Shown here piece by piece: positions 23,649-32,223 of a stretch of 41,736 bases of DNA; positions within the stretch are counted from its first letter, which is position 1, and each line of letters starts with the position of its first letter. The stretch is from Methanocellales archaeon (GTDB taxonomy: Archaea; Halobacteriota; UBA148; JAUWXC01), in NCBI GenBank assembly GCA_030018435.1, contig JASEEY010000011.1, positions 1 to 41,736 of the forward strand. Reading direction: 5' to 3'. Made by a program: the position numbers and the translations under genes. The notes under the pieces are model-generated. The model did not search any database, was not told where the DNA came from, and worked only from the letters and a program-made list of their open reading frames with translations.

Positions 23649-24311
23649 TTACCTGGACTTTATGTATATGTCGCCAAACAACTCTTTCTGCTCCAACCAG
23701 ATTTTTTTTCTGATCGCCAGGAACAGTAGTGGAATGTATGCTTTGACAATGTCTGCAGGAGTTCTTTCATCGACCAACTCTGAAAATACGACCTTTTTTT
23801 GCCCTTTGAATATCCTTTTCAATTTTTTCATCACTGCTCGGATTCTGTTTTCTAAATCCTCCTGTTCTATAACTCTAAGGGTATCCTCTGCCGTTGGACG
23901 ACTTTGCTCCCTTCTCATGCGCCTTATCTCTCTTCTCCCCCTCAGGTCTATGGCTTTTTTCAACTCGTCTATCAGCTCCGTCAAAGTGACAGGTCGTTTT
24001 GACCGCCGACGAATTTTCGGGTGCAGGGAGGGATACGTCTCTATCTGGAAATCCTGGAAACACTCCGGCTGAAAACCGAAGAAATCCCATTCGTCTCCTT
24101 TATCGCCCTCTTCCACCAGTACTTCGGACTTCATCCTCAGCAGTATCGAGGCATACAGAAGCGTTCTCGCGGATACCCAGAGGTCTAATTGTTCCCTCTC
24201 CTCCAACTTTTTGAGGAATTTATCGGTGACATCTACTATGTCAATGTTCCAAGGATCGATCTCGCCGTCTTTAGCCAAATTCACCAAGATTTCAACCGGC
24301 TCATCTATCAA
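23649..24311 (-). CDS. scpA: Condensin subunit ScpA (kleisin)
   Basis: A 220-residue kleisin that bridges the two SMC heads. The N-terminal helix motif DEPVEILVNLAKDGEIDPWN and IDIVDVTDKFLKKL are typical, followed by TLLYASILLRMKSEVL, a charged linker, and a C-terminal winged-helix part (about 140-205) ending KAYIPLLFLAIRKKIWLEQ. Its start overlaps the stop of smc (ATGA), so translation is coupled. The presence of true SMC-ScpA-ScpB, rather than other archaeal arrangements, is notable for lineage placement. Confidence 0.93.
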   Translation of the reverse strand: MIDEPVEILVNLAKDGEIDPWNIDIVDVTDKFLKKLEEREQLDLWVSARTLLYASILLRMKSEVLVEEGDKGDEWDFFGFQPECFQDFQIETYPSLHPKIRRRSKRPVTLTELIDELKKAIDLRGRREIRRMRREQSRPTAEDTLRVIEQEDLENRIRAVMKKLKRIFKGQKKVVFSELVDERTPADIVKAYIPLLFLAIRKKIWLEQKELFGDIYIKSR

Positions 24312-27300
24312 TTCAACATCACACCCGTTATGCTTGATATGTTCTCCTCCTGTATGGTTACACCGATCGTCCTGTTCGCTGCCTTCACCATGCTCTCCCT
24401 TAGCGATACAACGATGAACTGCGTATCCTTGGATGTATCTTTGATCATGCTCGCAACCCTTTCAGCGTTTGCGCCATCAAGATACATATCGATCTCATCC
24501 AGTGTATAGAATGGAGCGGGCCGATATCTCTGAATTGCGAATAGGAAAGACAGTGCGGTCAGGCTCTTCTCTCCACCGGACAGAGCACCCATGCGCCTGA
24601 CAGCCTTTCCTGAGGGCTTAGCTTTAATCGTCAGCCCACCGGCAAAGGGATCATCCCAGTTTTCCAGTACCAGCTCACCTTCTCCGTCAGAGAGCTGGGC
24701 AAAAATCTCCTTGAAATGGGCGTTGATCGCACAGAAACTCTCCATAAATGCATCTTTTTTCATGGATTCATATCGTTCTATCCTCTCTATGATGTCATTG
24801 CGCTCCTTAAACAGCACATCCCTCTTGCCTTGCAAATCGTGCTGTCGTGTTTCCACTTCCTCGTACTCCGCGATTGCCCGCATGTTCACCGGTTCTAATG
24901 CCTCCATCTGCATCTTGAGCGAGGCAATTCTCCCCATCACAACGTCATGTGGTGGAATCTCCTCCACCTTTACAACACCCGTCTCTTCGACTTCTCTATT
25001 GATTTCGTTAACCTGCGTCTGCAATTCGTTTTTGCTCGCCTCCAGCATCTCTATCTGTGCCTCAACCCTTTCCAGGTTCCTTTGAACCTCGTTCTTCTCA
25101 ACCTCTATCTTGGTCATTTCATCAAGCAATTCATCTCTTGCTCCGCGCAGGTCGACCAACTCAGCCTCTAACGTCTTCTCGCGCTGTCTTTTATCCTCCA
25201 ATCTCTTCTCAAGGGCTACAATCTCATCCTCGCATGTAGATATCTGCCCTCTCAGCTGTCTCTTCTTCTCCTCTAACTCCTTTGTCCTCTCCTTGAGTTC
25301 ATCAATCTTCGAAGTCGAGAAGCCTTTTTCTACATTTATGGTGCCTATTTCTGCATCTATATCACGTATCCTGTTCTCCAGCCTACGTACCTCTGTTTCG
25401 ATATCTTCCGCCTCCTTTATCAGCCCTGGAATCTCCGAGTCCTTTAGCAACTTCTCCAGCTTTTCTATTTCTTCATCTATCTCTGCAATTTGGGAATCCA
25501 TGCTTGCACATTTCTCCTCCAGGGCATCCATTTCCTCTCCCAGTTTCCTCCTTTCAATCATAAGGGACTTGAGCTCTTCTTCCTTGGCTTTAATGGTCTC
25601 ATTGTTCTCATCTATCAACGTCTCCCCTTCTACCAGTCCTCGTTTCTTCCCAGCAATCTCCGTGTCTATGTCCAGCGTGCCCCTCAGGGTGGAGGATATC
25701 TGTCCCTCAATTGCATCTATCTCATCAAGACATTGACGTCGTTTTACCTCGCATACGGTGATCTGCTCTGCCAATTTATTGAGCTCATTCTCTGCTGTGG
25801 TGAAGGCGAACCTCCTCATCAAACTGCCTCCTGTCATCGCACCGCTTCTCTCGATTAGCTCCCCATCAAGCGTCACCATTCTTCTGGGCATCAGTTTTCT
25901 CGCTACGTCAAGGCTCTCTACTACAATCGTGTCGCCAAAGACGTACTGAAATGCGGGCTCGAATTTGGCATCGTAATCAACGAGATTTATTGCATAATCG
26001 ATTATTTCGCTTTTCTTGGTCAACTTGGGCAATGATCTAGACCTCATCTTGTTTAGTGGTAAAAACGTGACTCTGCCCGCTTTTTTATCCTTCAAAAATT
26101 CTATCGCACATGCAGCATCCTCATCTGTATCGACGACTATACACTGCATCCTGTTGCCGGCTGCAACCTCTAGAGCGACAGCGTATTTCTCATCGACCTT
26201 GCCCAGTTCGGCAATTACCCCATAAATACCTGAGAGTTCGCGCTGCTTTTTGGCATTTAGAATCGTGCTCACAGCCCTGCTGTAGCCATCCAGCTCCTCT
26301 GATGCTTTGACGCGCGCCTCTATTTTTGCGTATTCCTGTTGGAGATGCCAAAGTTCTTTTTCGATTTTGTCCAGCTCGCTTTTCAATGCGGATTTCTCGC
26401 TCTCCAGTTCGTTCACACTGCTCGAGACCTTGTCCCTCTCTTTTTCGAACTCTTTGAGTTCTTTTTGAATCCGCTTCATCATAGCCTCGGTCTCGGCTAT
26501 TTGTTCCCTTGCCCTTTCTATCTCGCGTTTGATATCCCCCTCCTCAGAGGATTTTCGCCTGATGCTATCGAGCAATCTATCCTTTGTCCTGAGCAACTCG
26601 TTCCTCTCGCTCTTTCTCTCCTCTGATTGCTCTTTGAGCGTCGCAAGCCTGCTCCGCACGTCAGCAAATTTTGCATCCACCTTGGCGGCTCTGTCTTGAA
26701 CGACCTTTAATTGACTCTCCTTCTCCTTTATCTCTGCCAGTATGCCCCCCTTCCTAACCTCTTCCTCCTCAACTTTTGCCGTTAGACTCTCAATCTTCTC
26801 CCTGGTCCCGTCGATATCTATCAGCGCCTTCCTTCGTTGCTCCTCAACGCCATCAATTTCGGTTTTGAAAAATTCGATGGCATGTTGGTGTTTGGCGATT
26901 TCGCCCTTGATCTCTTCGATCTCCTTTTTGACCTCTATCTGCTCGTCCTCTCCTTTCCGGCTAATCTCTTCGTTTAAAACGCGCAGTTTTTCTTCCACCG
27001 CGGATAACCTGCCTCTAATCTCTGTTAGCTCTTTGACTAGGCCATCTTTTTTCAGATTTCTACTATCCAATTTTTTAGTTGACCTTTTCAGCTCATCTTC
27101 CACGCTCTTCAGTTTTGCGAGCAATGTAAATGCTTCATAACGCCTCTTTTCATCCATCAGCGCCTTGTATTTGAGCGCCTGCTCTCTCTCCCCTTGTAGT
27201 TGCTTCAGTCTGATACCGACCTCGGAAAGTACGATGTCGACCCGTTCTATGCGTTCTCTGACGGTCTCCAGTTCATTGAGCGATTGTGCTTTCTTTGCAT

Positions 27301-27820
27301 CGAACTCCGCCACACCTGCTATTTCGTCTATGAGTTTCCTTCGCTCCACAGGACTCATTTCGATGATGTAGGTGACATCGCCCTGCATGACGACGTTATA
27401 CCCCTCTGGCGAAATCCTGGCCTTGGAGAGATACGTGTGGACATCACTTAGGTTGCATGCCCTGCCATTAAGGTAATAATAACTGTAATATTCTCCATCA
27501 TCCATCCTCTGAACCCTTCTGGTGACCGTTATCTCATCCCTGTCCAGTGGCATCCCCCTATCGGTATTGTCAAATCGAATTGTTACCTCAGCGAAATTGG
27601 GGTTCTTTCTCTCGTTGGCATTGTAGATGAGGTCGGTAAGTTTCTCGGCTCTCATCATTCTTGAGGTGGACAGTCCTAGGACAAAAAGGATGGCATCGAT
27701 GATGTTGGATTTTCCTGCACCGTTGGGTCCGGAGATGGTCGTGAAATCGTTGAAAAAGGGAATTTTTGTCCTATGCTTGAAGGATTTGAAATTCTGGAGT
27801 TCGATCTCTTTAATGTACAA
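24308..27820 (-). CDS. smc: Chromosome segregation SMC protein
   Basis: A 1170-residue SMC ATPase. The N-terminal head carries Walker A GPNGAGKSN (about residues 32-40), then two long coiled coils (about 165-490 and 680-1010) flank the hinge (about 505-665, with SGIYGVIAELGKVDEKYAVA). The C-terminal head has the signature LSGGEKSLTALSFLFA and Walker B/D-loop FYTLDEIDMYLDGAN. Start is TTG at 27820: an in-frame TAG lies four codons upstream, and translation from TTG gives the canonical MYIKEIELQNFKSF. AGGGGTT is the ribosome site. It heads the smc-scpA-scpB operon. Confidence 0.96.
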   Translation of the reverse strand: MYIKEIELQNFKSFKHRTKIPFFNDFTTISGPNGAGKSNIIDAILFVLGLSTSRMMRAEKLTDLIYNANERKNPNFAEVTIRFDNTDRGMPLDRDEITVTRRVQRMDDGEYYSYYYLNGRACNLSDVHTYLSKARISPEGYNVVMQGDVTYIIEMSPVERRKLIDEIAGVAEFDAKKAQSLNELETVRERIERVDIVLSEVGIRLKQLQGEREQALKYKALMDEKRRYEAFTLLAKLKSVEDELKRSTKKLDSRNLKKDGLVKELTEIRGRLSAVEEKLRVLNEEISRKGEDEQIEVKKEIEEIKGEIAKHQHAIEFFKTEIDGVEEQRRKALIDIDGTREKIESLTAKVEEEEVRKGGILAEIKEKESQLKVVQDRAAKVDAKFADVRSRLATLKEQSEERKSERNELLRTKDRLLDSIRRKSSEEGDIKREIERAREQIAETEAMMKRIQKELKEFEKERDKVSSSVNELESEKSALKSELDKIEKELWHLQQEYAKIEARVKASEELDGYSRAVSTILNAKKQRELSGIYGVIAELGKVDEKYAVALEVAAGNRMQCIVVDTDEDAACAIEFLKDKKAGRVTFLPLNKMRSRSLPKLTKKSEIIDYAINLVDYDAKFEPAFQYVFGDTIVVESLDVARKLMPRRMVTLDGELIERSGAMTGGSLMRRFAFTTAENELNKLAEQITVCEVKRRQCLDEIDAIEGQISSTLRGTLDIDTEIAGKKRGLVEGETLIDENNETIKAKEEELKSLMIERRKLGEEMDALEEKCASMDSQIAEIDEEIEKLEKLLKDSEIPGLIKEAEDIETEVRRLENRIRDIDAEIGTINVEKGFSTSKIDELKERTKELEEKKRQLRGQISTCEDEIVALEKRLEDKRQREKTLEAELVDLRGARDELLDEMTKIEVEKNEVQRNLERVEAQIEMLEASKNELQTQVNEINREVEETGVVKVEEIPPHDVVMGRIASLKMQMEALEPVNMRAIAEYEEVETRQHDLQGKRDVLFKERNDIIERIERYESMKKDAFMESFCAINAHFKEIFAQLSDGEGELVLENWDDPFAGGLTIKAKPSGKAVRRMGALSGGEKSLTALSFLFAIQRYRPAPFYTLDEIDMYLDGANAERVASMIKDTSKDTQFIVVSLRESMVKAANRTIGVTIQEENISSITGVMLN

Positions 27821-27929
27821 GGCAAACCCCTACCGTCTTTTCGTTAACAACGCCTAAAATGAGGGGTTGTTCAAATCCCTGCCCGGAGTCATTAAAAGGG
27901 TTGCAGAGCCTCTTGAACTCGTCGTGCAT
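27810..27929 (-). CDS. Possible leader peptide upstream of smc (39 aa)
   Basis: ATG at 27929 to TAA at 27810 would encode 39 residues starting MHDEFKRLCNPFNDSG and ending VGVCLVH. It has GAGGGG six bases before the ATG and a TATA-like CATATTATATTC further upstream on the same strand, near 27945-27955. Its stop lies just inside smc, overlapping the TTG start by 11 bases, an arrangement that would couple translation. No family is recognised. It could be chance, as the leader of smc must have some sequence; the promoter, ribosome site and overlap make it worth listing. Confidence 0.35.
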   Translation of the reverse strand: MHDEFKRLCNPFNDSGQGFEQPLILGVVNEKTVGVCLVH

Positions 27930-27991
27930 ACCATCCCCTCGTTGGAATATAATATGACAAAGAGGACATATACCTTATGGTGCTAGGTAGT

Positions 27992-28279
27992 TTAAATCGG
28001 TTTTAGTATATCCTTTTTGACGTTAGCCGCGGCTGCGAATAAAAATAGTGCGACTATCGGTATCAGAAGCACCTTTACGATCTCAAATTCGGCGAGTCAC
28101 CAAAGCTCCTTGATCAATCTTGCCAGGGTAAGTATGAATGCGGTGCTCATTGACAGGGAGACGAACAACCATACATTCGATGCGAGCTTTGTGATCTTGT
28201 AGTTTTTTACGGCGTAAAGCAAGGCTATGAAAAAAGCCGCATCTGCTAGAATTTTTGCTGGCATCACCATCTCGACCAT
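27992..28279 (-). pseudogene. Small three-helix membrane protein gene interrupted by in-frame TGA
   Basis: From ATG 28279 the frame runs for 60 codons to a TGA at 28097-28099, then stays open in the same frame for 34 more codons to TAA at 27992. The first part encodes two membrane helices (ADAAFFIALLYAV and VWLFVSLSMSTAFILTLA); the part after TGA encodes a third helix (KVLLIPIVALFLFAAAA) and a basic tail. With readthrough the product is 95 residues, exactly the length and three-helix layout of the gene before it. Nonsense mutation, sequencing error or recoding are all possible. The start has GGGTGAG just upstream and directly follows the previous stop. Confidence 0.6.
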
Positions 28280-28567
28280 TTATCTCACCCGAACATCCAA
28301 TCTCTTGTTGGACAAATAACATGCATATGCGAAGGCAATCCCCGCCATCAATATGAAGAACCATTCCAATCCACGAAAAGTCACAAATAGATAAAACTCT
28401 CTCATCACCGCAAATATGGTTGATAAAAGTAAAAGTCCCAACGCGTATGTGAACACTCTCCACCTTTTTTCTTGCCTGCAAATGATTATCATATAGTAGA
28501 AGGTGAAGATCAATATGATCAAACTGATTGTTTCTGCAACCTTAAACTCTGCCCCGTGGGTTATCAT
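28280..28567 (-). CDS. Small three-helix membrane protein
   Basis: A 95-residue membrane protein of unknown function with three hydrophobic segments (about residues 11-30, ISLIILIFTFYYMIIICR; 38-56, YALGLLLLSTIFAVM; 68-86, WFFILMAGIAFAYACYL), a basic loop RQEKRWR after the first and a basic tail NKRLDVRVR. The pattern (helix, basic loop, helix, short hydrophilic link, helix, basic tail) recurs in the neighbouring genes. It is fourth in the operon that includes the roadblock protein. I recognise no named family. Confidence 0.7.
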   Translation of the reverse strand: MITHGAEFKVAETISLIILIFTFYYMIIICRQEKRWRVFTYALGLLLLSTIFAVMREFYLFVTFRGLEWFFILMAGIAFAYACYLSNKRLDVRVR

Positions 28568-28590
28568 TTCATATCAACTCCCCTATCTTA

Positions 28591-28935
28591 CTAGCAGCAT
28601 CCTTCATCTCTAAAAGTACTAGCCCCCAACTCAGTATGAGGATCCGCTCTCGCCACGAGCAAGGCTTTAGGTCCAGTACTTATCACCACCATTTTTCCTT
28701 TTTTGGACTCAATGACCACCTCTACCGGAACATCGCTCTTCGGTTCAGAGATAGCCTTCTTTGCGGCATTGAACACCATTGCTGACATAGCGGCCAGCAT
28801 CTTTGCCTCCGCCTCATCTGATATGTCCGACTTCATTAACAAACCCTCAGGTGAGACTATTGCGGAGGTATCTATAATACCAGTGGTTTTTAGATCGATT
28901 AGGACCTTCTCGCGTCTCTCCGCAATTGTTGGCAT
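28591..28935 (-). CDS. Roadblock/LC7-domain protein
   Basis: A 114-residue roadblock/LC7 protein: a helix (TIAERREKVLIDLKTT), beta strands GIIDTSAIVSPEGLLMKS, the long central helix DEAEAKMLAAMSAMVFNAAKKA, then VEVVIESKKGKMVVISTGPKALLVARAD. In bacteria and eukaryotes such proteins (MglB, LC7, Lamtor) bind small Ras-like GTPases; no GTPase gene is visible here. The ATG at 28935 has GGGGGA seven bases upstream and is preferred over the GTG at 28941. The product ends in a Cys pair (GCC), unusual and possibly a lipid or metal site. It sits inside an operon of mini membrane proteins. Confidence 0.82.
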   Translation of the reverse strand: MPTIAERREKVLIDLKTTGIIDTSAIVSPEGLLMKSDISDEAEAKMLAAMSAMVFNAAKKAISEPKSDVPVEVVIESKKGKMVVISTGPKALLVARADPHTELGASTFRDEGCC

Positions 28936-28947
28936 CTGCACTTCCCC

Positions 28948-29136
28948 CTAGACAAAGTTATATTCAATGACGTTAGTGAGGGCATATATCGCCAGAAATG
29001 TCAGTCCAACGCTGACGAGCAACCATGCTGGCGATGCTTTTTCTGTTAATTTTCTCATTTTTAGCGCTAAATGTACGCAATACAGAAGGCATACGAGGGC
29101 TAGGGCGTTTGGGGTAAACTCCATCCATGCCATCAT
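28948..29136 (-). CDS. Small two-helix membrane protein
   Basis: A 62-residue protein with two hydrophobic segments (about residues 9-25, NALALVCLLYCVHLALK; 41-57, WLLVSVGLTFLAIYALT) joined by a basic loop MRKLTEKAS. It overlaps the upstream gene by four bases (ATGA) and ends six bases before the roadblock GTG. Without a third helix it looks like a shorter relative of its neighbours. Unknown function. Confidence 0.65.
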   Translation of the reverse strand: MMAWMEFTPNALALVCLLYCVHLALKMRKLTEKASPAWLLVSVGLTFLAIYALTNVIEYNFV

Positions 29137-29462
29137 CGTTCACCTCTGGCCAGTTCGTCATATTTTCTGCGAACTTTGGACAATCCCATCACGAATACAA
29201 TCGCCCCAATTAAGAATATCCAGTGCTCGCAAATGTCCAATATTCTCATTCCAGGGACAGGGAGGTTGTCGAGTACATCCAAGAGAGCCGCCAGTGTCCA
29301 TGACATCAGCCCCACCAACAAGAATGTTCGATGACCATCCTCTATCCCGCTTTTTTCACGCCTTTTCTGCCTTATCACGGTGGCGAATAACCACGCTGCC
29401 CACGCGAAGAGTAAAGTGAAGACAATCTCAGCAGGGTGTATGCCTGCTGGTAAAACGGCCAT
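29133..29462 (-). CDS. Small three-helix membrane protein, first gene of roadblock operon
   Basis: A 109-residue membrane protein with helices at about residues 10-27 (AEIVFTLLFAWAAWLFATV), 45-62 (TFLLVGLMSWTLAALLDVL) and 76-94 (EHWIFLIGAIVFVMGLS), a basic loop IRQKRREKSG, and a charged tail VRRKYDELARGER. The layout resembles the membrane-sensor part of archaeal signal-transduction proteins but no signalling domain is attached. AGGAGA lies eight bases before the ATG and a good TATA box sits about 40 bases upstream, so it heads the operon. Function unknown. Confidence 0.7.
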   Translation of the reverse strand: MAVLPAGIHPAEIVFTLLFAWAAWLFATVIRQKRREKSGIEDGHRTFLLVGLMSWTLAALLDVLDNLPVPGMRILDICEHWIFLIGAIVFVMGLSKVRRKYDELARGER

Positions 29463-29498
29463 GTATCATCTTCTCCTTTTTTAATATTTTTATTTTTA

Positions 29499-29505
29499 AT
29501 ATAAA
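29499..29505 (-). promoter_or_regulatory. TATA box of the roadblock operon
   Basis: TTTATAT on the - strand within an AT-rich stretch, about 40 bases before the ATG at 29462 and upstream of the AGGAGA ribosome site. The predicted start lies near 29478. Confidence 0.55.
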
Positions 29506-29535
29506 TCATTGGAGGGATATGAAGGTTTGGGGAAA

Positions 29536-30852
29536 TCATGGTGAAAGTCGTCTTCTATCTCTCGGGAATAGAACCGCCTCCCTGATGTTTGCCATGTCCA
29601 CTATGCTCATGAGCAGCCTTTCCACTCCCATGCCCCATCCTGCATGGGGTGGCATTCCGTACCTGAATGCATCCAAGTAAAACTCAAATCCCTCTGGGTC
29701 CAGTCCTTGTGCCTTAATCCTTTTCACCAGGAGGTCGTACGAGTGAACTCTTTGCGATCCTGACGCCAGCTCCACCTTAGGATGCATCAGGTCAAATGCC
29801 TTGCAGATTTCAGGTTTATCACCGTATGGTTGCACGTAATACGGCTTGAGTTCGGTGGGCCAGTCCACTATGAAGTAATGCTCTCCCACCTTTTCGCCAA
29901 CGGCCTTTTCCGCTGCTGTATCCAGGTCATCTCCCCATTCCATGTCCTTGCACTCCTCCTGTGCCTTGGCGATCTCAAGCGCTTTCTCATAGCGCAACCG
30001 CCTGAACGGCGTTTTTGGAACCGACAACTTGACACCTATGGCATCAAGCTCGCGATCGCAATGTTTCAGCACATGGGCATAAACGTGTTTGACCGTCTCC
30101 TCCAGTATCGACATCACTTCCTCGTGCGTCACGAAAGAAGCCTCTACATCGATTGACGTCACCTCGTTCAGGTGCTTTCTCGTATCATGCTCCTCTGCCC
30201 TGAAGATGGGCCCTATTTCATATACCCTGTCCAAGCCAGTCGCCATCATGATTTGCTTGTACAACTGCGGACTCTGGCCAAGAAATGCCTCTCTCTCGAA
30301 GTAGGTGATGGGAAATAGGGCTGTGCCGCCCTCGGTGGCGGTAGCGACGATCTTGGGCGTCTGTATTTCAATGAAACCTTTGCTCTCTAAAAAATCCCTG
30401 ACCGCAGTCAGCACATGATGCCTTATTTTAAACACCGGCTGGATCTCTGCTCTTCGCAAATCCATAAATCTCGCATCCAATCTCGTATCCAAGTCAGCGC
30501 CGACCTTTCCCGTGACATCCAACGGAAGAGGTGATTTTGCCTTGCTCAACACAAGAATCTCATTGGGAATTATCTCGTAACCATTGGGCGCCTTCTCCTC
30601 CCGTTTGATGATACCCGAAATAGACACAACAGACTCCCTGCTCAAGCCTCGTACTACATCGAATAATTTATCCTTCACCTTATTCTTGATTAGCGTAACC
30701 TGCATCGTTCCATCCCTATCCCTTAGAACGACGAAGGTGAGGCCGCCTAAATCTCTAATCTCATGAACCCATCCTGCAACGGTGACGGTCTTGCCATCAT
30801 CTTTTGGAGTTATCTCCTTGGAGTAGCGAGTCCGCAACTTTGTGCCCGTCAT
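29536..30852 (-). CDS. aspS: Aspartyl-tRNA synthetase (probably non-discriminating)
   Basis: A 438-residue archaeal-type class IIb synthetase: an N-terminal OB-fold anticodon-binding domain ([13 protein letters not shown], about residues 26-38) and a catalytic domain with class II motifs ([47 protein letters not shown]). His in GWVHEIRD and Pro in EKAPNGYE occupy the positions where discriminating archaeal AspRS have Trp and Lys; this pattern marks enzymes that also charge tRNA-Asn, followed by GatCAB amidation. That step is inference as no gat gene is here. The start overlaps the hisD stop (ATGA). Confidence 0.94.
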   Translation of the reverse strand: MTGTKLRTRYSKEITPKDDGKTVTVAGWVHEIRDLGGLTFVVLRDRDGTMQVTLIKNKVKDKLFDVVRGLSRESVVSISGIIKREEKAPNGYEIIPNEILVLSKAKSPLPLDVTGKVGADLDTRLDARFMDLRRAEIQPVFKIRHHVLTAVRDFLESKGFIEIQTPKIVATATEGGTALFPITYFEREAFLGQSPQLYKQIMMATGLDRVYEIGPIFRAEEHDTRKHLNEVTSIDVEASFVTHEEVMSILEETVKHVYAHVLKHCDRELDAIGVKLSVPKTPFRRLRYEKALEIAKAQEECKDMEWGDDLDTAAEKAVGEKVGEHYFIVDWPTELKPYYVQPYGDKPEICKAFDLMHPKVELASGSQRVHSYDLLVKRIKAQGLDPEGFEFYLDAFRYGMPPHAGWGMGVERLLMSIVDMANIREAVLFPRDRRRLSP

Positions 30853-32192
30853 TTCTCAAACCTCTTCCTGATCGATTCCGCATGCGCCTCCAGTCCCTCT
30901 GCTTTTGCGAGCGCTATTATCGTATCCTTCAAGTCCCTTAACCCGGACTTGCTGATGATCTGGATGCTGGACTTTTTCGTGAAATGAGCTACGTCCAAGC
31001 CGGAAAGCACCCTTGCATATCTCATCGTTGGCAGAACGTGGTTGGCTCCGGATGCGTAATCTCCTGCAGCGACCGGAGAATACCCCCCAATGAAGATAGC
31101 GCCGGCATGCCTGATATCGTTCAGCACCTTCAGCGGGTCCGGAACCATCAGTTCAAGGTGCTCAGGTGCAAGAGCATTGACGAACTCTATGCCCTGCTTC
31201 AAGTCGTCTGCGATTAGGATTGCCCCCTTCTTCAGCGCCTTGGCGATTACGTCCTTTCGTAGCGCCTTCTTCGTTTGCTTCTTCATTTCGGCATCGACAG
31301 CCTTCGCCAATTTTTGAGAAGTCGCGACCAGGATGGCAACCGATGCAGGGTCGTGCTCTGCCTGCGCGACCATATCTGATGCGATGATGGTCGCGGTTTT
31401 GGTCAAAGCTTCGGTCTGCTGCGCAGACAGAAGGTGTTTCTGCAAAGCAGAAACCCGCTTTTTCTCAAAAGGTTGGTCTGCCAGAATGACGATCTCACTG
31501 GGTCCTGCTGGAAAGTCGATCTCCACATCGTTGCGCACCAGCATCTTGGCAGCCGTTACATATACATTTCCAGGGCCAACGATTTTATCCACTTTTGGAA
31601 TGCTCTTCGTACCATATGCCATCGCTGCTATTGCTTGTGTCCCTCCTACCTTGAATACCCTGTCCGCGCCTGCTATATCAGCTGCCGCTAACGTGAGGGG
31701 GTTCACAGTGCCATCGGGCCTGGGCGGAGTGCACATGATCACCACCGGGACGCCGGCCACTTTTGCCGGGATCACGGTCATTAGCGCTGTGGAAGGATAA
31801 GAAGCAAGACCGCCTGGAACATACGCGCCGACCCTGTCCAGTGGCGTGGTCTTCTGTCCGAGTGTTATGCCAGGTCCAAATTCTTCCAACCATAACTCAT
31901 CATCCAACTGTTTGTCGTGGAATGCGGCTATGTTCAGTGCCGCCCTCTCAAGGTGTTTGATGAGTTTTGCATCGACGGACGCCTCAGCATTTCTAATCTC
32001 CTCCTCTGTGACCTCAAGGTTTCTCAGCACTGCACCATCGAACTTCTTCGTGTACTTGATGACGGCACCATCACCGTTCTTTCGCACATCCTCTAAAATC
32101 TTCTTTGTAGCACTCGTGACATCCTTGACATCGCTGCGCAGCAACTTTTCCATTTGTACATCGCTCAACTCAGATAGTCGTTTGATCATCAT
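30849..32192 (-). CDS. hisD: Histidinol dehydrogenase with in-frame insertion
   Basis: Catalyses the last two steps of histidine synthesis, histidinol to histidine with two NAD+. The 447 residues include the signatures [44 protein letters not shown] (zinc ligands Gln 277 and His 280) and LAPEHLEL. The family is normally about 425-435 residues; here some 22 extra residues lie between ILAD (residues 236-239) and [13 protein letters not shown], where family members have a short loop of about seven. The insertion is encoded by a palindromic DNA element (31397-31470). The reading frame is kept and all catalytic residues remain, so the enzyme is probably active. It is followed with overlap by aspS. 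Confidence 0.93.
   Translation of the reverse strand: MMIKRLSELSDVQMEKLLRSDVKDVTSATKKILEDVRKNGDGAVIKYTKKFDGAVLRNLEVTEEEIRNAEASVDAKLIKHLERAALNIAAFHDKQLDDELWLEEFGPGITLGQKTTPLDRVGAYVPGGLASYPSTALMTVIPAKVAGVPVVIMCTPPRPDGTVNPLTLAAADIAGADRVFKVGGTQAIAAMAYGTKSIPKVDKIVGPGNVYVTAAKMLVRNDVEIDFPAGPSEIVILADQPFEKKRVSALQKHLLSAQQTEALTKTATIIASDMVAQAEHDPASVAILVATSQKLAKAVDAEMKKQTKKALRKDVIAKALKKGAILIADDLKQGIEFVNALAPEHLELMVPDPLKVLNDIRHAGAIFIGGYSPVAAGDYASGANHVLPTMRYARVLSGLDVAHFTKKSSIQIISKSGLRDLKDTIIALAKAEGLEAHAESIRKRFEK
31397..31470 (-). repeat. Palindromic in-frame insertion element inside hisD
   Basis: A 74-base element whose limits match the extra residues of HisD. Outer arms TTTTG(31397)/CAAAA(31466) and AAAGC(31405)/GCTTT(31457) enclose two perfect hairpins, GTCTGC-TGC-GCAGAC (31414-31428) and GTTTCTGC-AAA-GCAGAAAC (31436-31454). 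The flanks GACCAACC and GACCAAAACC (- strand) look like an imperfect direct repeat. No second copy was seen in the window. Confidence 0.7.
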
Positions 32193-32223
32193 GGCATCAT
32201 CCTAAGTCTAACCAGATGTTCTT

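Noticed and set aside
27865-27900. tRNA T-arm-like GTTCAAATCCC between the roadblock operon and smc
   Set aside because: The arms around TTCAAAT do not pair and no acceptor, D or anticodon arm can be built.
28097-28099. TGA read as selenocysteine or pyrrolysine
   Set aside because: Pyrrolysine uses TAG; selenocysteine in archaea is known only in a few lineages and no SECIS-like hairpin was evident. Mutation or plain readthrough is more likely.
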